Assembly (NCBI GenBank): GCA_947481355.1 | Contig: CANKGM010000026.1 | Location: forward strand, 1-14,293 | From: Chitinophagaceae bacterium | Lineage (GTDB): Bacteria > Bacteroidota > Bacteroidia > Chitinophagales > Chitinophagaceae | DNA: 14,293 nucleotides | Direction: 5' to 3' | Shown: positions 13,198 to 14,293 of the stretch, piece by piece | Layout: each line of letters begins with the position of its first letter | Numbering within the stretch: position 1 is the stretch's first letter | The notes under the pieces: model-generated | The model's database searches: none | Told to the model about the DNA's origin: nothing | The model's input: only the letters and a program-made list of their open reading frames with translations | Translations under genes and position numbers: made by a program

Positions 13198-14247
13198 TCA
13201 AATAATTAGCATGGCATCGCCATAGCTAAAGAATCTGTATTTGTCTTTGATCGCCTTTTTGTAAGCTTCCATAGTCAACTCATATCCTGCGAATGCACAG
13301 GCCATTATTAACAAACTTGTCTTAGGTAAGTGAAAGTTAGTTATCAATGAGTCGCAGATGGAAAATTCATGAGGAGGATGTATGAAAATGTTAGTCCAAC
13401 CTTCGGAAGGTTTTAGCATTTTGTCTGCTGTGAATGTGCTTTCTAATGCACGCATGGTTGTTGTTCCTACTGAGCAGATTCTGTGTCCTTCAGATTTTGC
13501 TTTGTTTACAATTCTACAGGCATTTTCATCTACCTTATAATACTCCGCTTCCATTTTGTGTTTGCTTAGGTCTTCTACTTCTATTGTGCGGAATGTACCT
13601 AATCCAGTATGTAAGGTTGTTTCAGCAAAACGGATACCTTGTATCTCAAGTCTTTTGATTAATTCTACAGAGAAATGAAGTCCAGCGGTAGGGGCTGCAA
13701 CAGCACCTTCGTGCTTTGCGAATACAGTTTGATAGCGTTCTTTATCAAGTTCATCTGGCTTGCGCTTGATGTATTTTGGCAATGGAGTTTCTCCAAGGGT
13801 ATGAAGGATGGCTTTGAATTCTTCATCAGAACCTTCAAATAGAAAACGGATTGTTCTGCCACGAGAGGTAGTGTTGTCGATTACTTCTGCAATGAGCTCA
13901 TCAGCTTCTCCAAAATATAATTTATTACCTACGCGAATCTTTCTTGCGGGATCAACAATGACATCCCAAAGCCTATTCTGTTTGTTTAGTTCTCTAAGCA
14001 AGAAAACTTCAATTTTTGCTCCTGTTTTTTCTTTTCTACCATACATTCTTGCAGGAAATACTTTTGTGTTGTTTACTACAAACACATCCTTCTCTTCGAA
14101 ATAGTCTAATACATCACGGAAGGTTTTATTTTCGATGAGTCCAGTATCTTTATGCACGACCATTAGTCTTGCATCTTCTCTACGTTTTGTTGGAGTTTGT
14201 GCGATGAGATTGAGCGGGAAGTCAAATCTAAATTGGGATAATTTCAT
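13198..14247 (-). CDS. queA: S-adenosylmethionine:tRNA ribosyltransferase-isomerase QueA
   Basis: Transfers and isomerises the ribosyl part of S-adenosylmethionine onto 7-aminomethyl-7-deazaguanine at the wobble position of GUN-anticodon tRNAs, making epoxyqueuosine. The 349 residues match the family throughout: LSQFRFDFPLNLIAQTP near the start, DVFVVNNTKVFPARMYGRK, YQTVFAKHEGAVAAPTAGLHF, HTGLGTFRTIEVEDLSKHKMEAEYY, ITNFHLPKTSLLIMACAFAGYE, and a final YRFFSYGDAMLI. I start it at the ATG at 14247 because MKLSQFRFDFP is the usual N-terminus; an in-frame ATG nine codons upstream (14274) adds a non-conserved tail. No other queuosine gene is in the window. Confidence 0.95.
   Translation of the reverse strand: MKLSQFRFDFPLNLIAQTPTKRREDARLMVVHKDTGLIENKTFRDVLDYFEEKDVFVVNNTKVFPARMYGRKEKTGAKIEVFLLRELNKQNRLWDVIVDPARKIRVGNKLYFGEADELIAEVIDNTTSRGRTIRFLFEGSDEEFKAILHTLGETPLPKYIKRKPDELDKERYQTVFAKHEGAVAAPTAGLHFSVELIKRLEIQGIRFAETTLHTGLGTFRTIEVEDLSKHKMEAEYYKVDENACRIVNKAKSEGHRICSVGTTTMRALESTFTADKMLKPSEGWTNIFIHPPHEFSICDSLITNFHLPKTSLLIMACAFAGYELTMEAYKKAIKDKYRFFSYGDAMLII
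13207..13228. other. Inverted repeat at the lysC/queA convergent junction
   Basis: TAGCATGGC (13207-13215) pairs with GCCAT-A-GCTA (13219-13228), a 9-bp stem with one bulged A and a 3-nt loop. It falls in the last codons of queA and 24 nt after the lysC stop. It could stop or stabilise either transcript, but there is no proper T-tract on either strand, and codon constraint of the conserved GDAML tail may explain it. Confidence 0.3.
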
Positions 14248-14293
14248 GTTTTCTATTTTGTTGCCTGAAAACAAATCCCGTTGCTCTATGAAA

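Noticed and set aside
1..14293. CRISPR array, insertion sequence, toxin-antitoxin, defence or phage genes, tRNA or rRNA
   Set aside because: No regularly spaced repeats, transposase or integrase motifs, terminal inverted repeats or structured RNA signatures were seen; the window is nearly filled by housekeeping and envelope genes.

Overview
The window looks like a chromosomal segment of a Bacteroidota bacterium, most likely a member of the Chitinophagales/Chitinophagaceae, though the family is an inference. Three things point there. The DNA is AT-rich. Several gene starts carry the Bacteroidota -7 promoter element TAnnTTTG. The gene families include DUF4835/PorD of type IX secretion, a DUF4296 lipoprotein, the Bacteroidota form of RNA polymerase omega placed after bamD, and paired OmpA-type surface proteins. 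I see no mobile element, CRISPR array, phage gene, tRNA or rRNA.

Layout. At the left, htpG (Hsp90 chaperone, +) converges on recJ (ssDNA exonuclease, -), which is the second gene of a two-gene operon behind a long-chain polyprenyl diphosphate synthase (-). A 238-bp divergent region follows. It holds the best promoter of the window (TTG-N19-TAGTTTTG) and a potential stem-loop at the very 5' end of the transcript. It drives an operon of two exported proteins: a beta-barrel-like outer membrane protein, and a protein with thrombospondin type 3 repeats and a divergent OmpA-like domain. A strong terminator closes this operon.

The middle is an envelope block on the + strand: bamD overlapping rpoZ, a terminator, then porD (DUF4835) coupled by an ATGA overlap to a DUF4296 lipoprotein. 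Behind these is an unrecognised 249-residue protein with an aspartate-rich QDDLADIKDD segment. It converges on ssb (-). At the right, an Ldh-family NAD(P)-dependent oxidoreductase and an aspartokinase (lysC) run on the + strand and converge on queA (-), the queuosine tRNA-modification enzyme.

Functionally this is mostly housekeeping: protein folding, recombination and repair, isoprenoid chain synthesis, outer membrane biogenesis and amino acid synthesis. The least explained parts are the two-gene OmpA/barrel cassette with its leader hairpin, the tandem TGTCA boxes before htpG, and the uncharacterised protein at 9411-10160. I found no convincing new multi-gene system.
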